In this document: piece after piece, positions 24,059-32,139 of the stretch
How positions within the stretch are numbered: the first letter of the stretch is position 1
Layout: each line of letters opens with the position of its first letter
Source of the DNA: DASQUP01 sp035641235
GTDB taxonomy: Bacteria; Actinomycetota; CADDZG01; WHSQ01
Length of the DNA stretch: 33,848 bases
Reading direction: 5' to 3'
Assembly: GCA_035641235.1 (NCBI GenBank)
Contig: DASQUP010000202.1
Location: forward strand, 1-33,848
Translations under genes and position numbers: made by a program
The notes under the pieces: model-generated
Seen by the model: only the letters and a program-made list of their open reading frames with translations
Databases searched by the model: none
What the model was told of the DNA's origin: nothing

Positions 24059-25140
24059 GGGTCGTGATCGCCGGCGGGGGGACGGCGGGGCATGTGAACC
24101 CCGCCCTTGCCGTGGCGGGAGCTCTGGGCTCCGATGTCGTTTTCCTGGGGACGCGCCGGGGGAGCGAGGCTCGTCTTGTACCGGCCGCGGGCTGGCCGCT
24201 GGAGACGCTCGAGGTCCGAGGATTCGATCGGTCACGGCCGTGGAGCATCATCCGAACGGCGGGTGTGGCGGGGCGTGCGGTGTTTATTGCGCGCCGGTTG
24301 CTGAGTTCCCACAGACCGGACGTACTTCTGGGTATGGGCGGTTACGTCAGTCTTCCTGCGTGCATCGCCGCCCGGTCGCTGCGGATTCCAGTCGCTCTGC
24401 ACGAACAGAACATCGTCCTCGGATTGGCGAATCGAACGTGCAAACCTCTGGCGCGCCGGATCGCTGTGTCGTTTGAAGAAACGCTCGCAAAGGTCGGTCG
24501 GAAGGGCGTGTACACGGGGAACCCCGTCCGTCGAGATTTCGTGGACGCCGACGTTGCAGCCGCGAAGGATCGCGGGCTCGAGGCGTTTGGGCTCGAGCCC
24601 GAGCGGAAGACGCTCCTCGTTTTCGGCGGTAGTCAGGGTGCAAAAAGGATCAACGATGCCTCCGCCGGGCTGGCCGACGTGTGGAGGGATTCGGGGAACC
24701 GGCAGGTGCTCCATATCGCGGGGCCGGATCACGCCGACCGGATCCGTTCCCTCACCGCGAGTCCGGGGAAGCTCGTTTATCGGGTCGTCGCCTATGTCGA
24801 CGACATGGTCGCCGCGTATGCAGTTGCCGATCTCGTTCTCTGTCGAGGGGGAGCTACAACCGTCTCGGAGCTCGGAGTGACCGGCGCGCCGTCGATCATC
24901 GTGCCCTACCCGTATCACCGCGACCGCCAGCAGGAGCGGCACGGTGCGGTGCTGCAGAGGGCAGGCGCTGCGGTCATGGTTCCCGATGAGAGTGCGACCA
25001 CCGAGCGCATTGCCGGGATCGCCGGCCGGCTGCTCGACGACGACGATGCGCGCGCCAAGATGCGCGCCGCGGCCCTCGAGCTGGGACGGCCGGACGCCGC
25101 GGGACAGGTTGCCGCCCTCCTCAAGGAGCTTGCCGCGTGA
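24055..25140 (+). CDS. murG: UDP-GlcNAc--undecaprenyl-PP-MurNAc-pentapeptide transferase MurG
   Basis: Membrane-associated GT-B glycosyltransferase that adds GlcNAc to lipid I and makes lipid II. The GTG at 24055 is used; it overlaps ftsW and begins directly with VVIAGGGTAGHVNPALAVA (G-loop at 7-16). Further motifs are GMGGYVSLPACIAA (GGY at 95-97), HEQN (116-119), the second G-loop VFGGSQGAKRIN, and LCRGGATTVSELGVTGAPSI with PYPYHRDRQQE for UDP-GlcNAc binding. 361 residues is normal. The open frame continues far upstream inside ftsW, but that part has no homology. The stop overlaps murC by four bases. Confidence 0.96.
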   Translation: MRVVIAGGGTAGHVNPALAVAGALGSDVVFLGTRRGSEARLVPAAGWPLETLEVRGFDRSRPWSIIRTAGVAGRAVFIARRLLSSHRPDVLLGMGGYVSLPACIAARSLRIPVALHEQNIVLGLANRTCKPLARRIAVSFEETLAKVGRKGVYTGNPVRRDFVDADVAAAKDRGLEAFGLEPERKTLLVFGGSQGAKRINDASAGLADVWRDSGNRQVLHIAGPDHADRIRSLTASPGKLVYRVVAYVDDMVAAYAVADLVLCRGGATTVSELGVTGAPSIIVPYPYHRDRQQERHGAVLQRAGAAVMVPDESATTERIAGIAGRLLDDDDARAKMRAAALELGRPDAAGQVAALLKELAA

Positions 25141-26507
25141 CGTTCGGATCGGAGTCGGTGCATTTCGTCGGGATCGGTGGCGCGGGCATGTCCGCCATAG
25201 CGAAAGTCCTCATCGAACGCGGCGTTCAGGTGTCGGGTTCGGATCTCAAGGGATCGCGCGCCGCGACCATGCTCGAGGTCATGGGTGCCGAGATTCACAT
25301 CGGGCACGACGCCTCGAACGTCGAGGGCAAAGGTGTGGTTGTGGTTTCCTCCGCCATCCCTCCGACTAATCCCGAGTTGGTAGCCGCCCGCGACAGAGGT
25401 GCGCGGGTTCTGTCTCGAGGGGAAGCGCTGGCGGAGATCCTTGCCGGGAGCAGATCAATCGTCGTCGCCGGCACACACGGCAAGACCTCCACCACGTCGA
25501 TGATCGTCACGGTTCTGCGGTCCGCGGGTCTCGATCCCACCTATCTAGTCGGAGGGGGCCTAAACGACGTTGGAACTAATGCCAGGTTTGGGCGTGGCGA
25601 TCTCGCCGTGGCGGAGTCGGACGAGAGCGACGGGTCGTTCTTGTTCCTCAGTCCATTCATCGCAGTCGTAACGAATATCGAAGTGGATCACGTCGACTAT
25701 TGGAAATCGTTCGGCGAATTGAAAGAGGGCTTCGCCGGCTTTCTCGGCCGCGTCCTACCAGACGGCGCAATCTGCGTGCCGGCCGGTAACCCGGATCTTG
25801 TGGGGATGGCGCGAGAGACGGCTCGTTTAGTGGAGACGTTCGGTGAGGGCGGGAGCCTCGTGGCACGCGACGTACACGTCGGTCCGTCGGGATCTCGATT
25901 CGTGCTCGCTCGAAACGAAACACAGGAAGAGGTGTCACTGAACGTCCCGGGTCAGCACAACATCGCCAATGCTCTGGCGGCGGCCGCGGCGTGCGCACAG
26001 GCCGGCGTCGACATAAAGAAGGTCGCCGCGGGACTGTCGGCATATAGAGGAGTAGAGCGCCGCTATCAGATGCGCGGGACTGCTTCCGGCGTGACCGTCA
26101 TAGACGACTACGCGCATCATCCGACCGAAGTCCGTGCAACGCTTGCGGCAGCCCGGCCGGGCCCGTGGCGGCGCGTTGTGGCGGTGTTCCAACCGCATCG
26201 CTACTCGCGCACCGCAGCAATGGCCGGTGATTTCGGAGCGGCCTTCCGGGACGCCGATCGGGTAGTGATTACCGATGTCTACGGGGCCGGGGAAACTCCG
26301 GTTCCGGGTGTAAGCGGCAAACTCGTCGCGGACGCCGTATGCACCGCTGTGCCGGGCCGGCCGGTTGCCTATCTGCCCCACCGTGCAGACCTCATCGGCT
26401 ATTTGGTGTCGGCCGCCCGAAGTGGCGATGCGGTCTTAACCATGGGAGCCGGTGACGTGACCACTGTGGGGGAGGAGCTGCTGGCGCGATTGGGAGAATC
26501 ATCGTGA
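25137..26507 (+). CDS. murC: UDP-N-acetylmuramate-L-alanine ligase MurC
   Basis: The first amino-acid ligase of the pathway, adding L-Ala to UDP-MurNAc. The N-terminal nucleotide fold reads HFVGIGGAGMSAIAKVL. The ATP loop is GTHGKTST (112-119). The central domain has ESDESDGSFL and TNIEVDHVDYW, and the C-terminal domain has YRGVERRYQMRG and VIDDYAHHPTEVRATL, the MurC signature, followed by FQPHRYSRT. 456 residues with a GTG start. Four-base overlaps at both ends. Unlike in some Actinobacteria it is not fused to another ligase. Confidence 0.96.
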   Translation: MTFGSESVHFVGIGGAGMSAIAKVLIERGVQVSGSDLKGSRAATMLEVMGAEIHIGHDASNVEGKGVVVVSSAIPPTNPELVAARDRGARVLSRGEALAEILAGSRSIVVAGTHGKTSTTSMIVTVLRSAGLDPTYLVGGGLNDVGTNARFGRGDLAVAESDESDGSFLFLSPFIAVVTNIEVDHVDYWKSFGELKEGFAGFLGRVLPDGAICVPAGNPDLVGMARETARLVETFGEGGSLVARDVHVGPSGSRFVLARNETQEEVSLNVPGQHNIANALAAAAACAQAGVDIKKVAAGLSAYRGVERRYQMRGTASGVTVIDDYAHHPTEVRATLAAARPGPWRRVVAVFQPHRYSRTAAMAGDFGAAFRDADRVVITDVYGAGETPVPGVSGKLVADAVCTAVPGRPVAYLPHRADLIGYLVSAARSGDAVLTMGAGDVTTVGEELLARLGESS

Positions 26508-27505
26508 CATCGATCGACGCGCAGCGTGTCGCGGAGGTTCTCGCCGGTCGAATCGAGGGGCGAGTCGAACTCGGGCACCCGCTCGCGATGCTGACGACGT
26601 ACCGCCTGGGCGGTCCGGCGGCTGTCTACGTGGAGCCGGCGACCGCGGAGGATGTCGTTGAGTTGGCGCGTGCGGTCGGGGACTTACGCGGGCAGGGCAT
26701 TGGCGTTCCTGTCCTGAGCATCGGGCGCGGGTCCAATCTCGTCGTCTCCGATCGGGGGTGGGACGGAATTGCGCTCCGCCTCGGAGGTGACGGATTCTCC
26801 TGGATCAAGTCCGTGCCCGAGAACCCTGAGGCCCTCTCTACAGGCGCGGGGACGTCGCTTCCGTTGCTGGCGAACTGGTCGGCGCGCCGCGGGCTTGCCG
26901 GTGTCGAGTTCCTCATCGCAATCCCGGGTTCTGTTGGGGGCGCCGTTCGTATGAATGCGGGCGCCCACGGCCGGGAGTTCCGAGACTGCCTTGACTCTGC
27001 GCAGATCTTGAACCTCCGTACTCTCGAGCTGGCCGAACGCCGTGTCGACCAGCTCGACTACTTGTATCGGGCTTCGAACCTGACCGAGGACGATGTCGTC
27101 CTGAGGGCGGAGCTCCATCTTGAACACCAGGAGCACGAGGTCGTCAGAGCGCGGATGGAGAGCTACCGGGAACATCGTGCGGCCACCCAGCCGGGAGCTC
27201 TGCAGAACGCCGGAAGTGTCTTCAAGAATCCGCCGGGAGACTATGCGGGGCGTCTTGTGGAGGCCGCGGGGCTCAAGGGATTCAGCGTGGGCCGCGCCGC
27301 GGTGTCCCAGCTGCATGCGAACTTCTTTGTTGCGTCGGGCGGGGCGCGAGCTCAAGACGTCTACAACCTCGTGCACGAAGTAAGGCGGCGGGTGATGGAA
27401 AGGTTCGGGGTCAAACTCGTACCGGAAATCAGATTCGCGGGCGCGTTCGACGCACATCCCGACAACGGCCGGTCCGACATCGAACATCGAAGGGCGGCAG
27501 GGTGA
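26504..27505 (+). CDS. murB: UDP-N-acetylenolpyruvoylglucosamine reductase MurB
   Basis: FAD enzyme that reduces UDP-GlcNAc-enolpyruvate to UDP-MurNAc. The FAD-binding part has TTYRLGGPAAVYVEP and LSIGRGSNLVVSDRG, where the usual GGGSN has an Arg in place of the middle Gly. IPGSVGGAVRMNAGAHG is followed by the substrate region with YRASNLTEDDVVL and QPGALQNAGSVFKNP. The C-terminal section has AGLKGFSVGRAAVSQLHANFFV and ends VPEIRFAG. 333 residues, GTG start, four-base overlaps with murC and ftsQ. No missing domain. Confidence 0.95.
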   Translation: MTSIDAQRVAEVLAGRIEGRVELGHPLAMLTTYRLGGPAAVYVEPATAEDVVELARAVGDLRGQGIGVPVLSIGRGSNLVVSDRGWDGIALRLGGDGFSWIKSVPENPEALSTGAGTSLPLLANWSARRGLAGVEFLIAIPGSVGGAVRMNAGAHGREFRDCLDSAQILNLRTLELAERRVDQLDYLYRASNLTEDDVVLRAELHLEHQEHEVVRARMESYREHRAATQPGALQNAGSVFKNPPGDYAGRLVEAAGLKGFSVGRAAVSQLHANFFVASGGARAQDVYNLVHEVRRRVMERFGVKLVPEIRFAGAFDAHPDNGRSDIEHRRAAG

Positions 27506-28431
27506 ACACGGTGACGAAGGGAAGGCGTCCGGCGACCCGTTCGCCCCGCAGGCGCCGTTCATCGGCCGCTTCAACCGTCCGAGGGCTCCCGAGGGTCAAA
27601 ACGGATCCTCGATTCAGTCGGAGACGGCGAGCCGTCGAGCGAGAGCAGAGGCGAAGGCTGCTACTGAGGCTGTCGGCCGTTGGCATCCTCATTGCCGTTG
27701 TGTGGGCAGCATTCTTTTCACCGTTGTTGCGAGTCAACGAGGTGAGAGTTGTCGGCGCTGAGCGAACGTCACTCGATGATGTCGTTGCAGCCGCGGCGCT
27801 CGGTCAGGACGAGAACCTGCTGTTGCTGTCGACGTCGGAGGTAGCGGATCGCGTGAGCGCTCTCCCATGGGTTCGCTCCGTCGATGTCGATCGCATCCTT
27901 CCGGGAACGGTTCGCATCAAGCTTTCCGAACGTCGCGCCGCGATGGTTCTCTCGCTTGGGGCGGCGCGCTGGACGATCGATGCCACCGGCCGGGTGCTTG
28001 GTTCCGGTGCAAAGGGGCGTCGCCTGCCGGTGCTTGCCGGAGTTCAAGTAGCGACGGTCGAACCCGGCGTCCGGCTCCGAACCACGGAAGCACAGGCCGC
28101 GCTGGCCGTCTGGCGCGGGCTGCCCAAATCGGTGCGCCGCGAGGTCGTTGGAATCGTGGCGCCGACCATCGAACGCATCACCCTCTCGCTGGCCGACGAG
28201 ACACTGGTGCGCTACGGCGCGCCCGAGGACATGGCCGCCAAGAACGAGGTTCTGGAGGTGGTCCTCAAACGGGTCCGGGCCGAAGGAACCGAGGCCGTTT
28301 ACATCGATGTGCGCGCGCCGCTGCATCCCGCTGTAGCGCCGCGGCCTCCGTCATCCAACGCGGCCACCACCGAGTCGGCCGAAGGACCTGAGACCGACCC
28401 CGTCGAAGTCGACGAGGCCGGCACTCCTTAG
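27502..28431 (+). CDS. ftsQ: Cell division protein FtsQ
   Basis: A 309-residue bitopic protein of the FtsQ/DivIB family. The cytoplasmic N-terminus (about 1-52) is strongly Arg-rich, the transmembrane helix spans about 53-74, and the POTRA domain follows from about 76 (LLRVNEVRVVGAERTSLDDVV). FtsQ blocks LPWVRSVDVDRILPGTVRIKLSERRAA and WTIDATGRVL follow. The C-terminal tail is Pro/Glu-rich and probably disordered. FtsQ scaffolds FtsL and FtsB-like proteins in the divisome. It is the last gene of the tightly overlapping operon, and a family B hairpin starts at its TAG. Confidence 0.93.
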   Translation: MNTVTKGRRPATRSPRRRRSSAASTVRGLPRVKTDPRFSRRRRAVEREQRRRLLLRLSAVGILIAVVWAAFFSPLLRVNEVRVVGAERTSLDDVVAAAALGQDENLLLLSTSEVADRVSALPWVRSVDVDRILPGTVRIKLSERRAAMVLSLGAARWTIDATGRVLGSGAKGRRLPVLAGVQVATVEPGVRLRTTEAQAALAVWRGLPKSVRREVVGIVAPTIERITLSLADETLVRYGAPEDMAAKNEVLEVVLKRVRAEGTEAVYIDVRAPLHPAVAPRPPSSNAATTESAEGPETDPVEVDEAGTP

Positions 28432-28495
28432 CCCTGCCGGGCGCCGAGATGGCAATCAACCCCCGACAGGTGGGGGTCCGTTGCCACTTGGCGAA
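28429..28495. repeat. Stop-codon-adjacent hairpin repeat, family B copy 2
   Basis: Begins at the ftsQ stop with TAGCCCTG, as copy 1 does at 5059. The 21 bases 28441-28461 are identical to 5078-5098. The outer stem is GCC-AG-TGGCAA pairing with TTGCCACTTGGC (two bulges), and an inner stem ACCCCC/GGGGGT surrounds GACAGGT. The inner stem sequence differs from copy 1, yet both fold. Likely 3' end of the mraZ-ftsQ transcript, separating it from the ftsZ promoter. Confidence 0.75.
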
Positions 28496-28517
28496 CGCGC
28501 GCGTGCGGGTGATGGGG

Positions 28518-28546
28518 TTGACGTGGTGCGCCCTCGTGGCTATATT
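28518..28546 (+). promoter_or_regulatory. ftsZ promoter
   Basis: TTGACG (28518-28523) and TATATT (28541-28546) are exactly 17 bases apart, a near-consensus housekeeping promoter. Transcription would start near 28553 and give a leader of about 155 nt. A second -35-like TTGACA lies at 28566-28571, with a weak -10 (TTTAGG) 17 bases on. Confidence 0.7.
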
Positions 28547-28552
28547 CCTCAA

Positions 28553-28707
28553 CCATTCGTACAGGTTGACATAACTATAAGCCTCAAGTTTAGGGTCAAC
28601 TGCTGGGGAAGTGCCCCTGACCAGGACCGATGCATTTCAGCGGGGCACAAAGGGTCCATGGGACGGGTACCTTGAGTGGTACTTGAGGGGTTGAGAGGAG
28701 GCCGAAA
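28553..28707 (+). promoter_or_regulatory. Structured ftsZ leader region
   Basis: The leader contains a dyad GTTGAC/GTCAAC (28565-28600), a 7-bp stem GTGCCCC/GGGGCAC (28611-28648), and a short direct repeat GGTAC-CTTGAG, GGTAC-TTGAG, then a third TTGAG merging into the AGAGGAGG ribosome site (28694-28701). It could be a site for translational control of ftsZ; no known riboswitch was recognised. Confidence 0.4.
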
Positions 28708-29820
28708 GTGGCGACAGGACCGCAAAACTACCTTGCGGTTATCAAGGTAGCGGGCATCGGGGGTGGCGGCGTCAATGCCGTCAACCGCATGATCGACGTC
28801 GGCCTCAAGGGAGTCGAGTTCATCGCAGTGAACACGGACGCGCAGGCTCTGTTGATGTCGGACGCAGACGTGAAGCTCGACATCGGCCGCGACCTCACAC
28901 GCGGACTCGGCGCAGGCGCCGATCCCGAAGTTGGGCGGCAGGCGGCCGAGGAACACCGCGACGAGATCGAAGAGGTACTCAAGGGTTCGGACATGGTGTT
29001 CATCACGGCCGGTAAGGGTGGCGGCACCGGCACAGGGGGCGCCCCGGTCATCGCGGAGATCGCCAAGTCGATAGGCGCACTGACGATCGGCGTCGTGACG
29101 CGACCGTTCGCTTTCGAAGGGCGCCAGCGCGCCGTCAAGGCGGAGCAGGGCATCGCGGCACTAAAGGAGAAGGTCGACACCCTGATCGTCATCCCGAACG
29201 ATCGTCTGCTCGATGTTGGCGATAACACCACATCGGTACTCGAAGCATTCCGCATGGCCGACGAGGTCCTGCTTCAGGGAGTCCAGGGCATCACGGATCT
29301 GATCACGACGCCGGGGCTCATCAACCTCGACTTCGCGGACGTCAAGGCGGTCATGACCGATGCCGGGTCGTCGCTCATGGGCATCGGCCAGGCGCGCGGA
29401 GACGACCGCGCCGCTGAGGCGGCAAAGTCTGCAATCTCGTCTCCGTTGCTTGAGGCGTCAATCGATGGAGCGCGCGGTGTGCTGCTCAACATCGCCGGTG
29501 GCTCCGACCTTGGGCTGTTCGAGGTCAACGAGGCGGCCAACATCATCGCCAAGGCTGCGCACCCGGATGCGAACATCATCTTCGGTGCCGTGGTCGACGA
29601 CACCCTCGGCGACGAGGTGCGCGTCACCGTGATCGCCGCCGGGTTCGACCGCTGGGGCCAGAGGGAAGCCGAGGACCTCGTAAAGCCCGAGGAGGAGATC
29701 TTCTCCGGCGACGACTCCCTGTTCGGACCGGAGGTCGGTGACGAGCAGCGCGAGCGCGAGCGACTCGTCTTCGATGCAGAGGATGAACTCGACGTGCCCT
29801 CGTTCCTCCGCAACGAATAG
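28708..29820 (+). CDS. ftsZ: Cell division GTPase FtsZ
   Basis: The tubulin-like protein that forms the division ring; 370 residues. The N-terminal sheet reads NYLAVIKVAGIGGGGVNAVNRM. The GTP signature GGGTGTG is at 104-110, TRPFAFEG follows, and the T7 catalytic loop is NLDFAD (206-211). The C-terminal subdomain includes IIFGAVVDDTLGDEVRVTVIA. A short linker ends in the acidic conserved C-terminal peptide DELDVPSFLR, which contacts SepF and FtsW in related species. The GTG start has a strong AGAGGAGG site. Its own promoter lies upstream, separate from the mur operon. Confidence 0.98.
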   Translation: MATGPQNYLAVIKVAGIGGGGVNAVNRMIDVGLKGVEFIAVNTDAQALLMSDADVKLDIGRDLTRGLGAGADPEVGRQAAEEHRDEIEEVLKGSDMVFITAGKGGGTGTGGAPVIAEIAKSIGALTIGVVTRPFAFEGRQRAVKAEQGIAALKEKVDTLIVIPNDRLLDVGDNTTSVLEAFRMADEVLLQGVQGITDLITTPGLINLDFADVKAVMTDAGSSLMGIGQARGDDRAAEAAKSAISSPLLEASIDGARGVLLNIAGGSDLGLFEVNEAANIIAKAAHPDANIIFGAVVDDTLGDEVRVTVIAAGFDRWGQREAEDLVKPEEEIFSGDDSLFGPEVGDEQRERERLVFDAEDELDVPSFLRNE

Positions 29821-29833
29821 GCGCGCATCACGG

Positions 29834-29839
29834 CACACT
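29834..29839 (+). promoter_or_regulatory. Possible -10 box for leaderless pgeF
   Basis: CACACT ends seven bases before the pgeF ATG and no ribosome site is present. This would place the transcription start at or next to the A of the ATG. No -35 was recognised. Confidence 0.3.
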
Positions 29840-29846
29840 AGGGCGC

Positions 29847-30587
29847 ATGGCTTTCGTTCCGGAGCTCTGCGCCGTTACCCAGAACGGCGTCGGCTTCCTG
29901 ATCGACGAGGGTGCCCGCGACGCGGGCCTACTCGTTGCTTTCGGGAACCGGCGCGGCGGGGTAAGCCGTCCTCCCTTCGAGGGGCTCAACCTCGCCCTGC
30001 GCGTCGGCGACGACCGTGATGACGTGATTGAGAACCGGCGCCGGGCGGCGTCCGGTGCGGGATTTGATGGCTCGGCTCTGGCGCTTGCGCGCCAGGTGCA
30101 TGGACGCGAGGTCATCGACGTATCGCCGGGACAAACGGGTGTGGTGGGGATCGCGGACGTGCTGCTCACCCGAAGGCCCGGTCCAGTACTGGGCGTGCTG
30201 ACCGCGGACTGTGCGCCGGTGGTGCTCGCAGGTGCAAGAGGGGTGGCGATCGTCCACGCGGGCTGGCGGGGCCTCGTGGCGGGTGCGGTGGAGACGGGCA
30301 TCGACCAGGTAGGCCCGGTGCGCGCTGCCTGGGTCGGTCCCTGTATCCACGACTGCTGTTACGAGGTAGGGCCTGAAGTGATCGAAGCGTTCTCCGGCCG
30401 GGATCTGCCGACAGGTTCCGGTCGCGTCGATCCCGCCCGCGCCGCAGAGCATGTTCTCAGGCGCTCCGGCGTGGACGCGATTTCGGTGGCGAGCGAGTGC
30501 ACCCATTGTGAGTCCGACTACTTCTCGTTCCGGCGCGACGGCCTGACCGGCCGGCAGGGCGCCTTCGCCGGTCTCCTTTCGGATTGA
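29847..30587 (+). CDS. pgeF: Peptidoglycan editing factor PgeF (laccase-domain protein)
   Basis: A 246-residue cytoplasmic protein of the YfiH/YlmD family. In E. coli PgeF removes wrongly built UDP-MurNAc-L-Ser so that MurC/MurE products stay correct; related proteins show purine nucleosidase or laccase-like activity. The zinc/copper ligands are visible: His85 in RQVHG, Cys122 in TADCAPVVL and His137 in IVHAGWRG. The PCIHDCCYEVG block and the C-terminal YFSFRRDGLTGRQGAF are typical. It lies 26 bases after ftsZ and directly before yggS, the usual actinobacterial order. The ATG at 29847 lacks a ribosome site. Confidence 0.93.
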   Translation: MAFVPELCAVTQNGVGFLIDEGARDAGLLVAFGNRRGGVSRPPFEGLNLALRVGDDRDDVIENRRRAASGAGFDGSALALARQVHGREVIDVSPGQTGVVGIADVLLTRRPGPVLGVLTADCAPVVLAGARGVAIVHAGWRGLVAGAVETGIDQVGPVRAAWVGPCIHDCCYEVGPEVIEAFSGRDLPTGSGRVDPARAAEHVLRRSGVDAISVASECTHCESDYFSFRRDGLTGRQGAFAGLLSD

Positions 30588-30601
30588 GAAGGGGCGTCGG
30601 C

Positions 30602-31294
30602 ATGAGTGAATCGATAGCGGTCCGCCTGGCGGCCGTAGGGGCGCGGGTCGAGGCGGCGTCCAACCGAGTGGGGCGCCCGCCGGAATCGGTGTTTGTGGTC
30701 GCCGTCTCAAAAACCTGGCCGGCGGACGTGTGCCTCGGGGCGGTCGAAGCCGGTGTCGCGGCCCTCGGGGAGAACCGGGCTCAGGAATTCCGCGACAAGT
30801 ACTCGGTATTGAAGGACCGTGTTCCCTGGCATTTCGTTGGGCACCTCCAGACGAACAAGGTGCGCCATGTTGTGGGCGCGGCAACGCTCGTTCATTCGGT
30901 TGACAGGTACGGTCTCGCAGAGGCGATCGACAAAAGGGCGCGGTCGCTGGACATCGTTCAAGACGTCCTCGTGGAGGTCAACGTATCGGGTGAATCGACC
31001 AAAAACGGAATCGAACCCGCGCGCGCGGAGGACCTGATCGATCAAATTGCGCCCCTCAGCGGCGTGGCCCTTCGCGGGCTCATGACCATGCCTCCCATGA
31101 CCCCCGATCCCGAGGACTCCCGGCCCTACTTCAAGGAGCTCGCGGCCATGCGCGAATCGATCGCCGAACGCCACCCCGGGCTGGTCGAGCTCTCCATGGG
31201 CATGACGCGTGATTTCGAGGTCGCGATCGAGGAAGGCGCGACCATCGTCCGGATCGGTGAAGCGATCTTCGGACCGCGCCGGCCCGCTCCCTAA
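30602..31294 (+). CDS. yggS: PLP homeostasis protein, YggS family
   Basis: A 230-residue pyridoxal-phosphate-binding protein with an alanine-racemase-like barrel, involved in vitamin B6 and amino-acid balance rather than a known catalytic reaction. The PLP lysine is Lys37 in VAVSKTWPAD. Other blocks are GENRAQEFRDKY, WHFVGHLQTNK, VLVEVNVSGESTKNG, LRGLMTMPP and ELSMGMTRDFEVAIEEGATIVRIGEAIFG. The ATG at 30602 with GAAGGGG upstream is preferred to an in-frame TTG at 30584 that overlaps pgeF. It sits between pgeF and sepF, the conserved order in many Gram-positive bacteria. Confidence 0.95.
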   Translation: MSESIAVRLAAVGARVEAASNRVGRPPESVFVVAVSKTWPADVCLGAVEAGVAALGENRAQEFRDKYSVLKDRVPWHFVGHLQTNKVRHVVGAATLVHSVDRYGLAEAIDKRARSLDIVQDVLVEVNVSGESTKNGIEPARAEDLIDQIAPLSGVALRGLMTMPPMTPDPEDSRPYFKELAAMRESIAERHPGLVELSMGMTRDFEVAIEEGATIVRIGEAIFGPRRPAP

Positions 31295-31350
31295 AGGAGC
31301 ACGGCTGATCGACTTCGGTGCAAAAGAGCCTCTCAGCGCCGGATTGCGTT

Positions 31351-31356
31351 TATCCT
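31351..31356 (+). promoter_or_regulatory. Possible -10 box for leaderless sepF
   Basis: TATCCT ends six bases before the sepF ATG, and there is no ribosome site in the intervening CACCCC or just upstream. Spacing predicts a start of transcription on the A of the ATG. The -35 is not clear. Confidence 0.4.
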
Positions 31357-31362
31357 CACCCC

Positions 31363-31842
31363 ATGGCAGGCGTGTGGAGGAAGACCCTGGTCTACCTGGG
31401 CCTTGTCGAAGACGAGGAGTACGACGACTACGGCTACGAAGACCTGGAGATGGATGAGGCCCAGCCGCGCCGCCCCGCGCCCCGGGGCCGCGGTGAGGCC
31501 GCCGACGGAGGCGGCCAACAGCGCGAGGCGGTGGTCAGGGCGATGCCGAGCGCGGCCCCGCAGGCTCGCTTCCATCTCGTTATGCCGTCGTCGTTCAACG
31601 ATGCCCAGGAGGTCGGCGACAAGTTCCGTGAGGGATACTCGGTCCTCATGAACCTCCAGGGCGTCGATCCGGATCTGGCGCGCCGTCTGGTGGACTTTGC
31701 CAGTGGGCTTGCGTACGGTCTTGCCGGATCCATGCAGCCGGTGGCGGAGAAGGTCTTTCTGATTACCCCTGCGGGCATTCAGGTCTCGGCGGAGGAGCGG
31801 CGCCGTTTCCTTGAAGAACGAGGGTTCTTCAACCAGGCCTGA
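31363..31842 (+). CDS. sepF: Cell division protein SepF
   Basis: A 159-residue protein that anchors FtsZ to the membrane, the main FtsZ anchor in Actinobacteria that lack FtsA. The N-terminal amphipathic helix (MAGVWRKTLVYLGLV) is the membrane-targeting part, followed by an acidic Tyr/Asp/Glu segment and a Pro/Arg/Gly linker to about 65. The folded SepF core covers about 70-145 (FHLVMPSSFNDAQEVGDKFREG and DFASGLAYGLAGSMQ), ending VFLITPAGIQVS. The ATG at 31363 is chosen because the amphipathic helix begins there; the upstream in-frame extension has no support. Confidence 0.94.
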   Translation: MAGVWRKTLVYLGLVEDEEYDDYGYEDLEMDEAQPRRPAPRGRGEAADGGGQQREAVVRAMPSAAPQARFHLVMPSSFNDAQEVGDKFREGYSVLMNLQGVDPDLARRLVDFASGLAYGLAGSMQPVAEKVFLITPAGIQVSAEERRRFLEERGFFNQA

Positions 31843-31850
31843 CCCACGAT

Positions 31851-32108
31851 ATGGAAATAGTCTGCATTGCACTCTCCGTTTACTGGTTCATTCTCATAGC
31901 GCGCGTGATCCTGTCCTGGGTCCAGGCTTTCGGTGGACGGGTCCCTCCCGGCCTCGATCCGATCGTGCGCGTCGTCTACGACCTCACGGAACCCATACTG
32001 GGCTTCTTCCGCCGCTACATACCTCCTCTGGGAATGTTCGACATCTCGATCCTCTTCGTCTTCATAGCGCTGGGATTCCTGCGGCAGGCCATTTGCAGCG
32101 CCCTATAA
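31851..32108 (+). CDS. yggT: YggT family membrane protein
   Basis: An 85-residue protein with two hydrophobic helices (about 2-22 and 62-82) and the YggT signature ILSWVQAFG near 21-29 and LDPIVRVVYDLTEPILGFFRRYIPP in the middle. Function is not established; in this gene order it is thought to aid division or membrane homeostasis, between sepF and divIVA. It starts eight bases after the sepF stop without a ribosome site, so it probably depends on coupling to sepF. Confidence 0.93.
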   Translation: MEIVCIALSVYWFILIARVILSWVQAFGGRVPPGLDPIVRVVYDLTEPILGFFRRYIPPLGMFDISILFVFIALGFLRQAICSAL

Positions 32109-32133
32109 ATGTGGATTCGCGTGTTACCTCTGC

Positions 32134-32139
32134 CATACT
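32134..32139 (+). promoter_or_regulatory. Possible -10 box for leaderless divIVA
   Basis: CATACT ends seven bases before the divIVA ATG, with no ribosome site between. Position matches the pattern before pgeF and sepF. No clear -35. Confidence 0.35.
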
